Part shown: positions 7,732-15,989 of the stretch, piece after piece | How the letters are laid out: the number at the start of each line of letters is the position of its first letter | How positions within the stretch are numbered: position 1 is the first letter of the stretch | Assembly (NCBI GenBank): GCA_021782525.1 | Contig: JAJXUY010000009.1 | Coordinates: 1-21,056 of the forward strand | Source: Acidobacteriota bacterium | GTDB taxonomy: Bacteria; Acidobacteriota; Thermoanaerobaculia; Thermoanaerobaculales; Thermoanaerobaculaceae | Direction of reading: 5' to 3' | DNA length: 21,056 bases | The notes under the pieces: generated by a model | What the model saw: only the letters and a program-made list of their open reading frames with translations | Databases searched by the model: none | Told to the model about the DNA's origin: nothing | Made by a program: the position numbers and the translations under genes

Positions 7732-8994
7732 ATGAGCGCTCCGGCGATCCGCGTCGAGGAGCTCGGCAAGCGCTACCGCATCGGCGAGCGGGTGCGCTAC
7801 AAGTCGCTGCGCGAGAGCGTGTCGAACGTGGCCCGCCGGGCGCTGCGCGGTGAGCACCGCCCGCACGACGCGGTCTGGGCGCTCAAGGACGTCTCGTTCG
7901 AGGTTCAGCCCGGCGAGGTCGTCGGCGTGATCGGCCGCAACGGCGCCGGCAAGAGTACGCTGCTCAAGATCCTCTCCCGCATCACCGAGCCGACCGAGGG
8001 TCGCGTCGAGCTGCACGGCCGTGTCGGGAGCCTCCTCGAGGTGGGCACCGGTTTCCACCAGGAACTCACCGGCCGCGAGAACATCTACTTGAACGGCGCC
8101 ATCCTCGGCATGAAGCGCGCCGAGATCGAGCGCAAGTTCGACGAGATCGTCGCGTTCGCCGAGATCGAGCGCTTCCTCGACACCCCCGTCAAGCACTACT
8201 CCACCGGCATGTACCTCCGCCTCGCCTTCGCGGTCGCCGCCCACCTCGAGCCCGAGATCCTCCTCGTGGACGAAGTGCTGGCCGTCGGCGACACTGCGTT
8301 TCAGAAGAAGTGCCTCGGAAAGATGGGTGACGTCGCTCGCGGCGGCCGGACGGTCCTCTTCGTCAGTCACAACATGACAGCGGTGAATCAGTTGTGTAGG
8401 TCGGCCGTGTGGCTCGACGAAGGAACGATTGCCCACGTTGGTGCGGTCCAGGAGGCCGTCCAACGCTACCTGAGCTCCGGGGAAATGGAAGGGGCGGAGA
8501 AACGATGGGCGGAGGGGAGCCGCGCGCCGGGTAATGACAGGATCTCCGTTCAAGCCGTGCGGGTGGTCACCGAGGACGGAGTCCTCACCAACAGGTTCGA
8601 TCGAGAATCGCCGTTCTGCTTTGAAGTCGAGTACCGTCTCCTGAGCGAAGTCCTCAGTATGCAAGTCGGTTTCTGGCTGCAGAACAGCGAAGGGGTCGTC
8701 GTCTTCGTCGGCGGCGATGCCGAGAACCAGGACTATTCCGGACGCTCCCGTCCGGCTGGAAGATACCTCAGCCGCGCCTTGCTTCCCGGCGGCCTGCTCA
8801 ATTCCGGAACTTATTACCTCTCTCTCGGCGTCGATATGCCGGTCGGAGCCAATGTGATCATGCGGGACCAGGTCATCCGGATCGACCTATCGCAGCGAAC
8901 GATTCCGCGGCATAGTGCCCACGCCAGCTGGCGTCCACCGGGCGTCCTTTGTCTCTCGCTTCCCTGGGAGATTCGACAGCTCGGTGAGCGCTAG
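7732..8994 (+). CDS. wzt: ABC transporter ATP-binding protein with C-terminal substrate-recognition domain (Wzt-like)
   Basis: This 420-residue protein would power glycan export together with the permease encoded just upstream. The nucleotide-binding domain (about 1-235) has Walker A GRNGAGKS (68-75), the signature YSTGM (156-160), Walker B LLVDE (177-181) and the H-loop VSHN near 213. The last 160 or so residues (from about 260) are beta-rich (MQVGFWLQNSEGVVVF, GTYYLSLGVDMPVGANV, GVLCLSLPWEI) and match the position of the Wzt C-terminal domain, which in characterised O-antigen exporters binds the glycan's terminal structure and sets specificity. Codon use changes inside the gene: the first 26 codons have one ending in A or T, while the 74 codons from 8422 have about 20. 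The change falls around 8340-8420, just after the H-loop. This suggests the recognition domain was replaced by recombination. Confidence 0.92.
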   Translation: MSAPAIRVEELGKRYRIGERVRYKSLRESVSNVARRALRGEHRPHDAVWALKDVSFEVQPGEVVGVIGRNGAGKSTLLKILSRITEPTEGRVELHGRVGSLLEVGTGFHQELTGRENIYLNGAILGMKRAEIERKFDEIVAFAEIERFLDTPVKHYSTGMYLRLAFAVAAHLEPEILLVDEVLAVGDTAFQKKCLGKMGDVARGGRTVLFVSHNMTAVNQLCRSAVWLDEGTIAHVGAVQEAVQRYLSSGEMEGAEKRWAEGSRAPGNDRISVQAVRVVTEDGVLTNRFDRESPFCFEVEYRLLSEVLSMQVGFWLQNSEGVVVFVGGDAENQDYSGRSRPAGRYLSRALLPGGLLNSGTYYLSLGVDMPVGANVIMRDQVIRIDLSQRTIPRHSAHASWRPPGVLCLSLPWEIRQLGER

Positions 8995-9026
8995 CGATTG
9001 ACGTTCGGTTATGGCAGGATAGGTTC

Positions 9027-11852
9027 TTGGCACAAGTCACACTGATCGACCCAGCAGGATGGCAGGGGGCGGCGGCTGGTCAGAGGCCTTACCCCAACAT
9101 CGGAATCGCGTTCCTCATACCTCCGCTTTTGCGTGCGGGCCATAGCGTCGAGGTTATCGACTTGAACAACGAGACGCTCTCCCAGGTTGAAACCATTGAC
9201 AGGATTGTTGCCCTCCGACCCGACGTCGTCGGTTTCTCTGTCAAGACCGCAACAATGAAATCATCGCGCCTCTTGGGAAGATCAATCCGCCCCCTTCTCC
9301 CCGAGACCAGGATCATCCTCGGTGGCCCTCATGCCACACTGTGCGGGTCCGACCTCATCCACGAGGGGTGGGTCGATGCGGTCATGGCCGGTGAGGGGGA
9401 GGAGCGGATTGCGGACGTTGTCGACCACCTGGTCAACCGTGACGCCCCGGCGAGCGTTGACCATTCGGTGGAACATTCTGGACCTCCCGAGAAGCTGTTT
9501 GTGAGGAGCCCCGCTGTTGCCGATCTAGATACCCTAGCCTACTCCGAGTACGGCGCCTTCCCTGCGTCTGTTCAGGCTTTCCTTTCAACCGGCTACCCGC
9601 TGATCACGAGTCGTGGTTGTGTGTTCGGCTGCACGTACTGCAGCGTCCCGACAATTAGTGGCCGATGCTTTCGGCGGCGAGCTCCGGAGCGGATCGTGGC
9701 CGAGCTGACCTGGGCCCGCCGACGCTGGGGGATCGTGAGCTTTGAGCTCATCGACGACTCCTTCAACATCGATATGCGGCATTCCAAACGGATCTGCCAA
9801 GCGCTCATCGAGGCCGACCTCGGTCTACGCTGGACCTGTCCCAACGGTATCCGTGCTGACCTGATCGACGAAGAACTCGCCAGTTTGATGGCGTCGGCGG
9901 GCTGTTGGATGGTTATGCTCGGCGTGGAGCATGCGGACCCTGGTGTTCTCCGAGCAGCCAATAAGGGTGAAACGCTCGGCGACATCGAGCGTGGCATTCG
10001 CTGCCTTCAAAGAGCCGGGATCGAGGTTGGCGGATATTTCATCATTGGCCTACCAGGGGACTCTCTCGCCGCGACGCAGGCGTCGATCGATTTCGCTGCA
10101 CGCCTCGGCATCGTTCCTCGCTTCAACATGCTCGTCCCCTATCCAGGGACCGCGTTATGGTCCTGGGTGCAGCGCCACGGCCGCCAGCTGGCCGACATCG
10201 AGGACGGCATGCACTTTGCGGCTGGGGGAGCTCTGCTACCAACCTTCGAGACCCCGGAGTTTCCCGCGCGCGATCGCATCCGAGCCTGGGCTATGGTCCA
10301 TACGAAGACCCGGCGCTTCGACATGATCCTGCCCACGACCCGCCGCCGGTGGCTCGATCCTCTGCGGAAGCTCGATCTCGTGTTTCGCTATGACCGGCGC
10401 AACCTCCGCTCTGCGGTGGTGCACACGATTCGCCGATCGCTTGGCCGCCCGGAACGGACGCCGCAACGGATTGACCGCCTTGCCTCCATACCCGGCGACG
10501 AGCCGGAGTCGCGTCATGCTGCGAGTCCGGACGCTCCACTGCGGCCGGGAGAGGGATTTCTCGGTGCACCGCGGAGGCTGAGGATTCTCGTCGTCTCGAA
10601 TCTCTTCCCGCCGGATGTCGTCGGCGGCTATGAGATCGCATGTAGCGAGGCTGTCGAGGGTTTGCGCGCTCGCGGGCATCAGGTATCCGTGCTGACGAGT
10701 TGCTTCGGAATCGCGCCGCTTGTCGAGGAGCCGTCGATCCGCCGCGCACTCACTGTGGATCTCGGCTGGGAACGCACGCCGGGTTGGCGCTACGTGCTCA
10801 AGCTGCTGCGCAAGGAGCGCGATAATCGGCTTGCTTTTCGGCGGCGTCTGAGCGCTGGGCCGTTCGATCTCGTATTTTTTTGGAACCTCCGCTTTCTGTC
10901 CGTATCGCTTCTCGACATCGCGCTGGAAACGGGCGTACCATTCGCCACCTACGTTTTCGATGACTGGATGGCCTCCATGGCGAGCGATGACGCCTGGCTT
11001 GCTTGGCTGCGGCGTCGACCGTCCAGATTCCTCAAAGCCCTCTTGAAGCGAGGTGTCGTGGCCTTGGCACCTGTTCCGTACAAGCGTGCTGATCCGTCCT
11101 GCCGCAGCTGGCCGAATTCGATCTTCGGGAGCGACTACCTGCGCCAGAGGGCGCTTTCCGCCGGGACTGCGGAGGCGAACACACCTGTGATCTACTGGGG
11201 AATCGACACGGCCAAATTCTCCCCGAGCGACCCGCAACGTCGGCCACCGAGCCGCCTGCTCTATTGCGGCCAGGTCACGCCGGCCAAGGGCGTCCACACC
11301 GTCGTCGAGGCGTTTGCCATCTTGACCCGTGACGGCAGGTGCCCAAACCTGCAACTCACTATTGCCGGCGGATCGACGCAGGCGGAATATCTCGGGGAGC
11401 TGAAGGCCCGGGTTGCGTCCGCTGGCCTGGGAGAGCGCGTCAGGTTCACCGGGTTCCTCGCTCGGGACCGTTTGGCGGCCTTGTATCGTGAGCACGACAT
11501 CCTGATCTTCCCTTCAGTCTGGGAAGAGCCTTTCGGCATTGCTTTCCTTGAGGCGATGGCCAGCGGTCTGGCAGTCGTCACGACGGCGACGGGAGGAAAC
11601 TCGGAGATCACCATTCCCGGAACCAATGCGCTGGTCTTTCCCCGGGGAGATGCCGAAGGCTGCGCTCGGACGGTGGCGCGGCTGATTGATGAGCCTGAAT
11701 TGTACGCCGAGATCGGGCGACATGCGCGTGCCTTTGTCGTTGAGCGGCACAGGTTCAACGACACTCTCCTGAGGATCGAACAGCACTTGCTCGCGCTGGC
11801 GCCGGTCGCGGGCGGTGCCGGCGAGTTCACGCCGGGACCCGCGCGCCGATGA
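9027..11852 (+). CDS. B12-binding radical SAM - GT4 glycosyltransferase fusion protein
   Basis: One uninterrupted frame of 941 residues joins two enzymes. Residues 1-140 look like a cobalamin-binding Rossmann fold (PDVVGFSVKT, RIILGGPHATL, GEGEERI), though the DxHxxG base-ligating motif is absent. Residues about 190-400 form a radical SAM domain with the [4Fe-4S] ligands Cys198, Cys202 and Cys205 (GCVFGCTYC), GVEHADPGVLRAANKG and YFIIGLPGD. After an Arg/Pro-rich linker (about 470-515), residues 517-930 are a GT-B glycosyltransferase of the GT4 type: ILVVSNLFPPDVVGGYE, YCGQVTPAKGV, and the EX7E pair Glu834/Glu842 in EEPFGIAFLEAMASG. No likely internal start lies in the linker. The TTG start follows AGGATAGG; an ATG at 9011 is closed by a stop after three codons. 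Codons are less GC-biased than in the flanks. It probably modifies and transfers a sugar of the exported glycan; that role is inferred. Confidence 0.88.
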   Translation: MAQVTLIDPAGWQGAAAGQRPYPNIGIAFLIPPLLRAGHSVEVIDLNNETLSQVETIDRIVALRPDVVGFSVKTATMKSSRLLGRSIRPLLPETRIILGGPHATLCGSDLIHEGWVDAVMAGEGEERIADVVDHLVNRDAPASVDHSVEHSGPPEKLFVRSPAVADLDTLAYSEYGAFPASVQAFLSTGYPLITSRGCVFGCTYCSVPTISGRCFRRRAPERIVAELTWARRRWGIVSFELIDDSFNIDMRHSKRICQALIEADLGLRWTCPNGIRADLIDEELASLMASAGCWMVMLGVEHADPGVLRAANKGETLGDIERGIRCLQRAGIEVGGYFIIGLPGDSLAATQASIDFAARLGIVPRFNMLVPYPGTALWSWVQRHGRQLADIEDGMHFAAGGALLPTFETPEFPARDRIRAWAMVHTKTRRFDMILPTTRRRWLDPLRKLDLVFRYDRRNLRSAVVHTIRRSLGRPERTPQRIDRLASIPGDEPESRHAASPDAPLRPGEGFLGAPRRLRILVVSNLFPPDVVGGYEIACSEAVEGLRARGHQVSVLTSCFGIAPLVEEPSIRRALTVDLGWERTPGWRYVLKLLRKERDNRLAFRRRLSAGPFDLVFFWNLRFLSVSLLDIALETGVPFATYVFDDWMASMASDDAWLAWLRRRPSRFLKALLKRGVVALAPVPYKRADPSCRSWPNSIFGSDYLRQRALSAGTAEANTPVIYWGIDTAKFSPSDPQRRPPSRLLYCGQVTPAKGVHTVVEAFAILTRDGRCPNLQLTIAGGSTQAEYLGELKARVASAGLGERVRFTGFLARDRLAALYREHDILIFPSVWEEPFGIAFLEAMASGLAVVTTATGGNSEITIPGTNALVFPRGDAEGCARTVARLIDEPELYAEIGRHARAFVVERHRFNDTLLRIEQHLLALAPVAGGAGEFTPGPARR

Positions 11853-12050
11853 GGGGCGGGCGATGGCGTCGGCGGAGATCGGGACGCCCCTACGGCGCAG
11901 CCCCGGCGCCAGTAAACGGCACCACGCTCTCTGGGTCTACCGTACCGCTGGAAAGCGCGACGTCCGATCGGCGAGCCGCCGGGGAGTCGGCAACTTCCCT
12001 TCTCAGGGCGGGGATGAAAAGACACTGATGGTGCTCCTCCCAGAAACGGT
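11853..12050. other. Short spacer between the fusion gene and a GT4 pseudogene
   Basis: These roughly 200 bp contain no reading frame that I recognise. A small open frame continues through them (about 85 codons overall, starting inside the end of the fusion gene), but it is rich in Arg, Ser and Gly and has no family features, as expected by chance in GC-rich DNA. No convincing terminator hairpin or repeat was seen. The end of the stretch may include the lost beginning of the following pseudogene. Confidence 0.4.
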
Positions 12051-12859
12051 CCTGACGTTCTCGTTGACGTGACGCCGCTCGCGGTCGGCTCGCGTTGGCA
12101 GGGGATCGGCACCTACATCGTGAGCCTGGCGCGAGCGCTGGCGGCCCTCTCCGAGGATGAGCGGTAGGGGTTGTCGATTGCGGCGCTGGTCGAGTGGCGG
12201 AGCGGCGTTCCGGTCCTTGCCCCGCTCGACGAGGCGGCGGACGGCGTGGCGGTGTGGGAGGGAGCGGCGTACAGCGCGCGGCTGTTCGTCCGGGGCGGAG
12301 GTTCGAGCTGCGGCGCGCGGCGCCGCGCCTGATTCACCTCACCGAAGCGATCGGCATGCCAATCCTCCCCGCTTGCCCGAGGATCGTGACCTGCCACGAC
12401 CTCATCCCCTTGCTCTTCATCGAGTTCTACGCCCGGCGCCGGCCTCACCTCGCCCGACTCCGCCGCCTGCCGCAAGAGCTTGTCCGCTACCACGGCGCGC
12501 GCCGGATCGTCGTCGTCAGCGAGACGACGAGGCACGATCTCCACCGCCTTCTTGGTGTACCGGAGGCCAACATCGACGTCGCCCTCCTCGGCATCGACGC
12601 GGCGACGTTCCAGTCGCACCCGGAGCCGGAGGAGAAACCCGCACTGGAGCGAGAGTATCAGCTCGACCGCACCTACGTGCTCTACGTCGGCTCCGGCGAC
12701 CCGCGCAAGAACCTGCCTTTCCTCGTCGAGGCGTTCGCCGCCAACGGTCTCGCAGGCCCCACGGTGGTTGCCTTGGCGGGAGCGCTTCACGCGGGGCATC
12801 GGCCCGCGGTCGAAGATGCGATCCACTGGTGCGGGCTCCGGGGCGAGGGTGATGTCTAG
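12051..12859 (+). pseudogene. GT4 glycosyltransferase pseudogene (nonsense, frameshift, 3' truncation)
   Basis: The remains of a GT-B glycosyltransferase can be read across two frames. The first frame starts near PDVLVDVTPLAVGSRWQGIG and continues as TYIVSLARALAALSEDER, then meets TAG at about 12165 and goes on as GLSIAALVEWRSGVPVLAPL. Around 12295-12310 homology moves to another frame, FELRRAAPRLIHLTEA, followed by IVTCHDLIPLLFIEFY, RRIVVVSETTRHDL, YVLYVGSGDPRKNLPFLVEAF and VVALAGALHAGHRP, ending at TAG 12857-12859. The part that should follow, with the EX7E motif and nucleotide-sugar binding loop, is missing, so no active enzyme can be made. No proper start was found. The single-base shift alone could be an assembly error, but the in-frame stop and lost C-terminal half argue for true decay. 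It was probably once a working transferase of this glycan locus. Confidence 0.8.
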
Positions 12860-12899
12860 GCGGGACGGGCGTCATCCGGTTAGGCTGGGCTCAAGTCGC

Positions 12900-13390
12900 C
12901 CGACACGCTCCCCCGGCCGGCCGGGCGATCGAGGCCGGCTGTGCGCCCGGCGTCTCCCTGGAAGCGCTCGCCGGGAAAGGGTATTGTGCCTCGGCGTCGA
13001 GCCCGCCGAGGCGGTGGTGAGGTCGGTGTCCGAGCACAGCGCGATCGAGGTCCGCGTTGACTTCTTCCCGGCCGTGAGCCTACTCGCGTGCGATCTCTTC
13101 TGGCCCTAGACGTCCTCGAGCACGCTTCCGACCCACGGGCGCTCGTCGCCGAGGTCTTGCGCGTGCAGGTGCTGGGCGGTGTGGCCGTCCTTCAGACCGC
13201 GATCGACCGACGCGAGTTCGCCACGCCGTTCGGCGAGCGGGGCGACCTATTTGATGACCTCGAACATCTCTTCCTGTTCACCGACGACGCACTTGGCCGG
13301 CTCGCAGCGGGCGCCGGCCCGCAGGTCGTCTCTCAGGCGGAGCGTGTGTTCGTCGGCGGGGAGATCTGCGTGTTGGGCAAGCCGGGCTGA
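12900..13390 (+). pseudogene. SAM-dependent methyltransferase pseudogene (two frameshifts, 5' truncation)
   Basis: Fragments of a class I methyltransferase lie in three successive frames. The SAM-binding motif I survives as EAGCAPGVSLEALAGKGY (from about 12928). The next piece, GVEPAEAVVRSVSEHSAIEV with VDFFPAVSL, is in a second frame after a shift near 12980. The third piece, LLALDVLEHASDPRALVAEV, and RVFVGGEICVLGKPG to the stop at 13388-13390 are in a third frame after a shift near 13090. The middle contains FGERGDLFDDLEHLFLFTDD, which is typical of methyltransferases found in glycan loci. Everything normally upstream of motif I is missing and runs into the truncated GT4 remnant, so one deletion may have removed the end of one gene and the start of the other. 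Both shifts go the same way, consistent with losing one base each time. Confidence 0.75.
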
Positions 13391-13460
13391 TCGCCGCACG
13401 CCCGATGTCACGGACAGGCGGCGGTTTCTCCTCGGTGCCGCCGCAGACTACACTACTGCC

Positions 13461-14750
13461 GTGTCGGCGACCGAACGCTCAGCGACTCTCGCGCATGACC
13501 GGGGGGCGAGACCGAGCCGCTCCCGCGAGGTGATCGCGTCGGGCGGATTGCGGATCGGCGTGTTCGGGGTCGCGGGCGGCGATTGGATCGCCGGCGGCCG
13601 GCACCTCGTGAACCTGCTCGCAGCGCTCCGTGCCGCGGACCCGCGCGCGGTCGAGACGTTCCTGGTCAACCCTGACGACCGGTTGCTCGCGGACCTCGGC
13701 GAGCTCGATCTCCCGACTGCAGGGATCGTCAGGTACGCCCTCCCTCGGCGTCGGACGCCGAGGAGCGTGCTCAACTCCGCGGCGCGGCGCATTCTCTCGC
13801 TCGATCCCACGGCCGACCGCGAGCTCGCCGCTGCTGGAGTCCGGGTTGCGTTCGGCAACGTGCTCCCGTACCGCCTCCGCCGCGTCAAGACGGTCTCGTG
13901 GATCCCCGACTTGCAGCACGTCCACCTCCCGGATCACTTCAGCGAGGACGAACGGGAGCGGCGTTCCGCAGCGTTTCGCCGCTGCATGGCCGTCTCGGAC
14001 CGTGTCGTGGTCACCAGCGCGAGCGTGCGTGACGACCTCGCCCGACTCGCGCCGGCGCACGCCGCCAAGTGCGTGGTGTTGCATCCGGCGAGCGCCTTCC
14101 CGGCGGCCGTGTATCGGGCGGACCCGCGTGAGGTGGTCGCCGCGTACCGGCTCCCCGAGAAGTTCTTCTACCTGCCCAACCACTTCTGGACCCACAAGAA
14201 CCACGCGGCGGTCCTGGAAGCGGTTCGCATCTTGAGAGACCGCGGCCAGCGAATCGTGGTTGTCATGACCGGGATTGCGGCGGATTTCCGTGCGCCGGGC
14301 TACCCGTCCGAGTTCTTCAGGAGAGTTGCGGAGCTCGGTTTGCGCGAGCAGCTCATCTACTTGGGCGTTGTCCCGCGCCGGCATGTGGCAATGCTCATGA
14401 GACAGTGCCTCGCAGTGGTCAACCCGTCTCTGTTCGAAGGGTGGGGTTACTCGGTAAGCGAGGCAACCGCTCTCGGCCGCCCTGTCATCCTGTCCGACAT
14501 TCCCGTCCACCGCGAGCAGAACCCACCGACTGCCTCCTTCTTCCCACCTGACGATAACGGAGCGCTCGCAGCTGCTCTCGACACCGCCTGGAACGACTTC
14601 CAGCCGGGGGAGGACCCCCAACGCGCCGCATGCGCGAACGAGGCTGGAGCCCGGAGAGTCCGTGAATACGGGGAGCTCTTCATCAACATGTTGCAGGAGC
14701 TCCTGGGCGAGACGCCGAATCGGACAGTCCTCACTCCTCGCTCGGGGTGA
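13461..14750 (+). CDS. GT4-type glycosyltransferase
   Basis: This 429-residue GT-B enzyme would transfer a sugar from an activated donor to a growing glycan on the cytoplasmic side of the membrane. The N-terminal acceptor domain begins at LRIGVFGVAGGDWIAGGRHL. TVSWIPDLQHVHLPDHFSED follows near residue 150. The donor-binding domain contains FFYLPNHFWTHKNHAAVLEA and the EX7E pair Glu326/Glu334 in EGWGYSVSEATALGRPVI. The frame stays open far upstream over the methyltransferase pseudogene, but that part does not look like protein. The GTG at 13461 gives a sensible length, although no ribosome-binding site is visible; a second in-frame GTG lies about 25 codons further on. The 3' end overlaps the convergent GT2 gene by 20 bp. 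The sugar and linkage cannot be predicted. Confidence 0.88.
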   Translation: MSATERSATLAHDRGARPSRSREVIASGGLRIGVFGVAGGDWIAGGRHLVNLLAALRAADPRAVETFLVNPDDRLLADLGELDLPTAGIVRYALPRRRTPRSVLNSAARRILSLDPTADRELAAAGVRVAFGNVLPYRLRRVKTVSWIPDLQHVHLPDHFSEDERERRSAAFRRCMAVSDRVVVTSASVRDDLARLAPAHAAKCVVLHPASAFPAAVYRADPREVVAAYRLPEKFFYLPNHFWTHKNHAAVLEAVRILRDRGQRIVVVMTGIAADFRAPGYPSEFFRRVAELGLREQLIYLGVVPRRHVAMLMRQCLAVVNPSLFEGWGYSVSEATALGRPVILSDIPVHREQNPPTASFFPPDDNGALAAALDTAWNDFQPGEDPQRAACANEAGARRVREYGELFINMLQELLGETPNRTVLTPRSG

Positions 14751-15750
14751 TCCACGGCTGATTTCGGAGCAGCCGGCGGATCGCGGCCGCGAGGATGCGC
14801 AGCATCCGTGGGCGCGGGCGGCGGGGCGCCAGGGCCAGAAGGTCGAGGGTGCGCCGCCACCGTGACGTTCCCGCGTCGGCGAGGACACGGGCGACCACGA
14901 GGTGGCGGTCGAGTTCCTGCAGACGCCTGCGACATGGCGTCCGGAGCGTCTCAAAACCCTCGAGCCGCGAGAGCTTATCGAGGGCTCGCCGGTACTCGGC
15001 AAAGAACGCTTCGGGCCGACTCGCCGTTTTCGAGGCTGGATGCACCCTAAACGCCGCGATGATCGCGGGGGCGTAGGCGATGCGTGGATAGAGCGCGAAA
15101 TAGCGAATATACATTTCCATGTCGAAGTAGTAGTGGAACGCGGGATCAGGTCCGCCGCAACGGAGTACGTTCTCCCGACGCAGCCAGATCGCAGGCTGGA
15201 GCATCTCGACGCCGAGGTCGCCGCGGAGAATCTTCCGGGCGTCCATCTCGCGACTCCGGCGCGACACCGGAGCCACGACATCCCCGACGACGAGGCCACC
15301 GCCACCGATGGCATCGACATCCGCGCGCATCGCCTGTGCCACCACGGCAAGTGCACCCGGCTGAAGCACGTCATCCGAATTGATCCAGTTGAAGATCTCG
15401 CCGCTGGTTCTGGCGAGACCTTTGTTGATTGCTTCGGCCTGGCCTCCGTCAGGCTCGCTCACCCACCAGCTGAGCCATCGCTGGTACTTTTCGATGATCG
15501 CGACGCTCTCGTCACGGCTCCCACCGTCAACGACCACGTACTCAAGGTTGGGGTAGCCCTGGAGTAGCACCGAGCGGATCGTCTCCTCGAGGAACGTTGC
15601 CTGGTTGAACGACGGCGTCACGACCGCAATTGCGGGCCATGGTCGCCCATCCGGCATCGCCGCCGGGAGTTGCGCCCCCCCCTCGACCCAGGGCCATCCC
15701 GACCCCCTCTTGTCGGGCGACGGCAACTCGTCGAGGGTTGGACAACGCAT
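14731..15750 (-). CDS. GT2-family glycosyltransferase
   Basis: This 339-residue GT-A enzyme has the standard order of motifs: AIAVVTPSFNQATFLEETIR (40-59), the nucleotide-binding YVVVDGGSRDES (71-82, with Asp75), WVSEPDGGQAEAINKGLA, and the DxD-like metal site NSDD (Asp126/Asp127). LQPAIWLRRENVLRCGG and the FDMEMYIRYF segment form the acceptor part. The N-terminal leader MRCPTLDELPSPDKRGSGWP is itself a recurrent feature of this GT2 subgroup, which supports the ATG at 15750. No membrane helices are evident, so it is probably a soluble or peripheral cytoplasmic enzyme. It is transcribed against the neighbouring GT4 gene, with a 20-bp tail-to-tail overlap, so it is not in the same operon. Donor and acceptor are unknown. 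Confidence 0.92.
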   Translation of the reverse strand: MRCPTLDELPSPDKRGSGWPWVEGGAQLPAAMPDGRPWPAIAVVTPSFNQATFLEETIRSVLLQGYPNLEYVVVDGGSRDESVAIIEKYQRWLSWWVSEPDGGQAEAINKGLARTSGEIFNWINSDDVLQPGALAVVAQAMRADVDAIGGGGLVVGDVVAPVSRRSREMDARKILRGDLGVEMLQPAIWLRRENVLRCGGPDPAFHYYFDMEMYIRYFALYPRIAYAPAIIAAFRVHPASKTASRPEAFFAEYRRALDKLSRLEGFETLRTPCRRRLQELDRHLVVARVLADAGTSRWRRTLDLLALAPRRPRPRMLRILAAAIRRLLRNQPWITPSEE

Positions 15751-15989
15751 GTGCTCATCTCATCCCACCTCGAGCTTCTGGTGCCGTTGCGGCTTTGTCA
15801 AGCTCACCCAGGCGCCCGAAGACGCATTCGGTGAGTGGCAGGTCTCCAGGGACCGGCCATCCCGCCTGAGCCTGCGGAACGTGAGAACATGACAGGCATG
15901 TCAACGCGGGGGGCTGCTGATGGGGCGGTGGTGAGGATGCTCGGGCTGCGGCCAGGCCGGCCGATGATGCTGACCGACAGGGGCATGGC
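15751..15989. promoter_or_regulatory. Divergent intergenic region between GT2 and GT4 genes
   Basis: About 240 bp separate two glycosyltransferase genes transcribed outward, so a promoter for each is expected here. I see no convincing -35/-10 pair. A small inverted repeat, TGACA-GGCA-TGTCA, lies at 15890-15903; it could be an operator half-site pair or a chance palindrome. No protein-coding remnant was recognised. Confidence 0.3.

Noticed and set aside
6772..8664. Minus-strand open frame of 630 codons opposite the ABC exporter genes
   Set aside because: Composition (Asp, Glu, His, Arg, Val) mirrors the antisense of two clear transporter genes; no domain is recognisable.
10236..11495. Minus-strand open frame of 419 codons opposite the fusion gene
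   Set aside because: The plus strand carries clear radical SAM and GT4 motifs; the antisense translation has none.
13479..15374. Minus-strand open frame of 631 codons across two glycosyltransferase genes
   Set aside because: It spans the antisense of the GT4 gene and an out-of-frame part of the GT2 gene, and has no family motifs.
15890..15903. Inverted repeat TGACA-GGCA-TGTCA as a possible operator
   Set aside because: Five-base arms are expected by chance in a window of this size, and no second copy or promoter boxes were seen near it; noted only within the intergenic entry.
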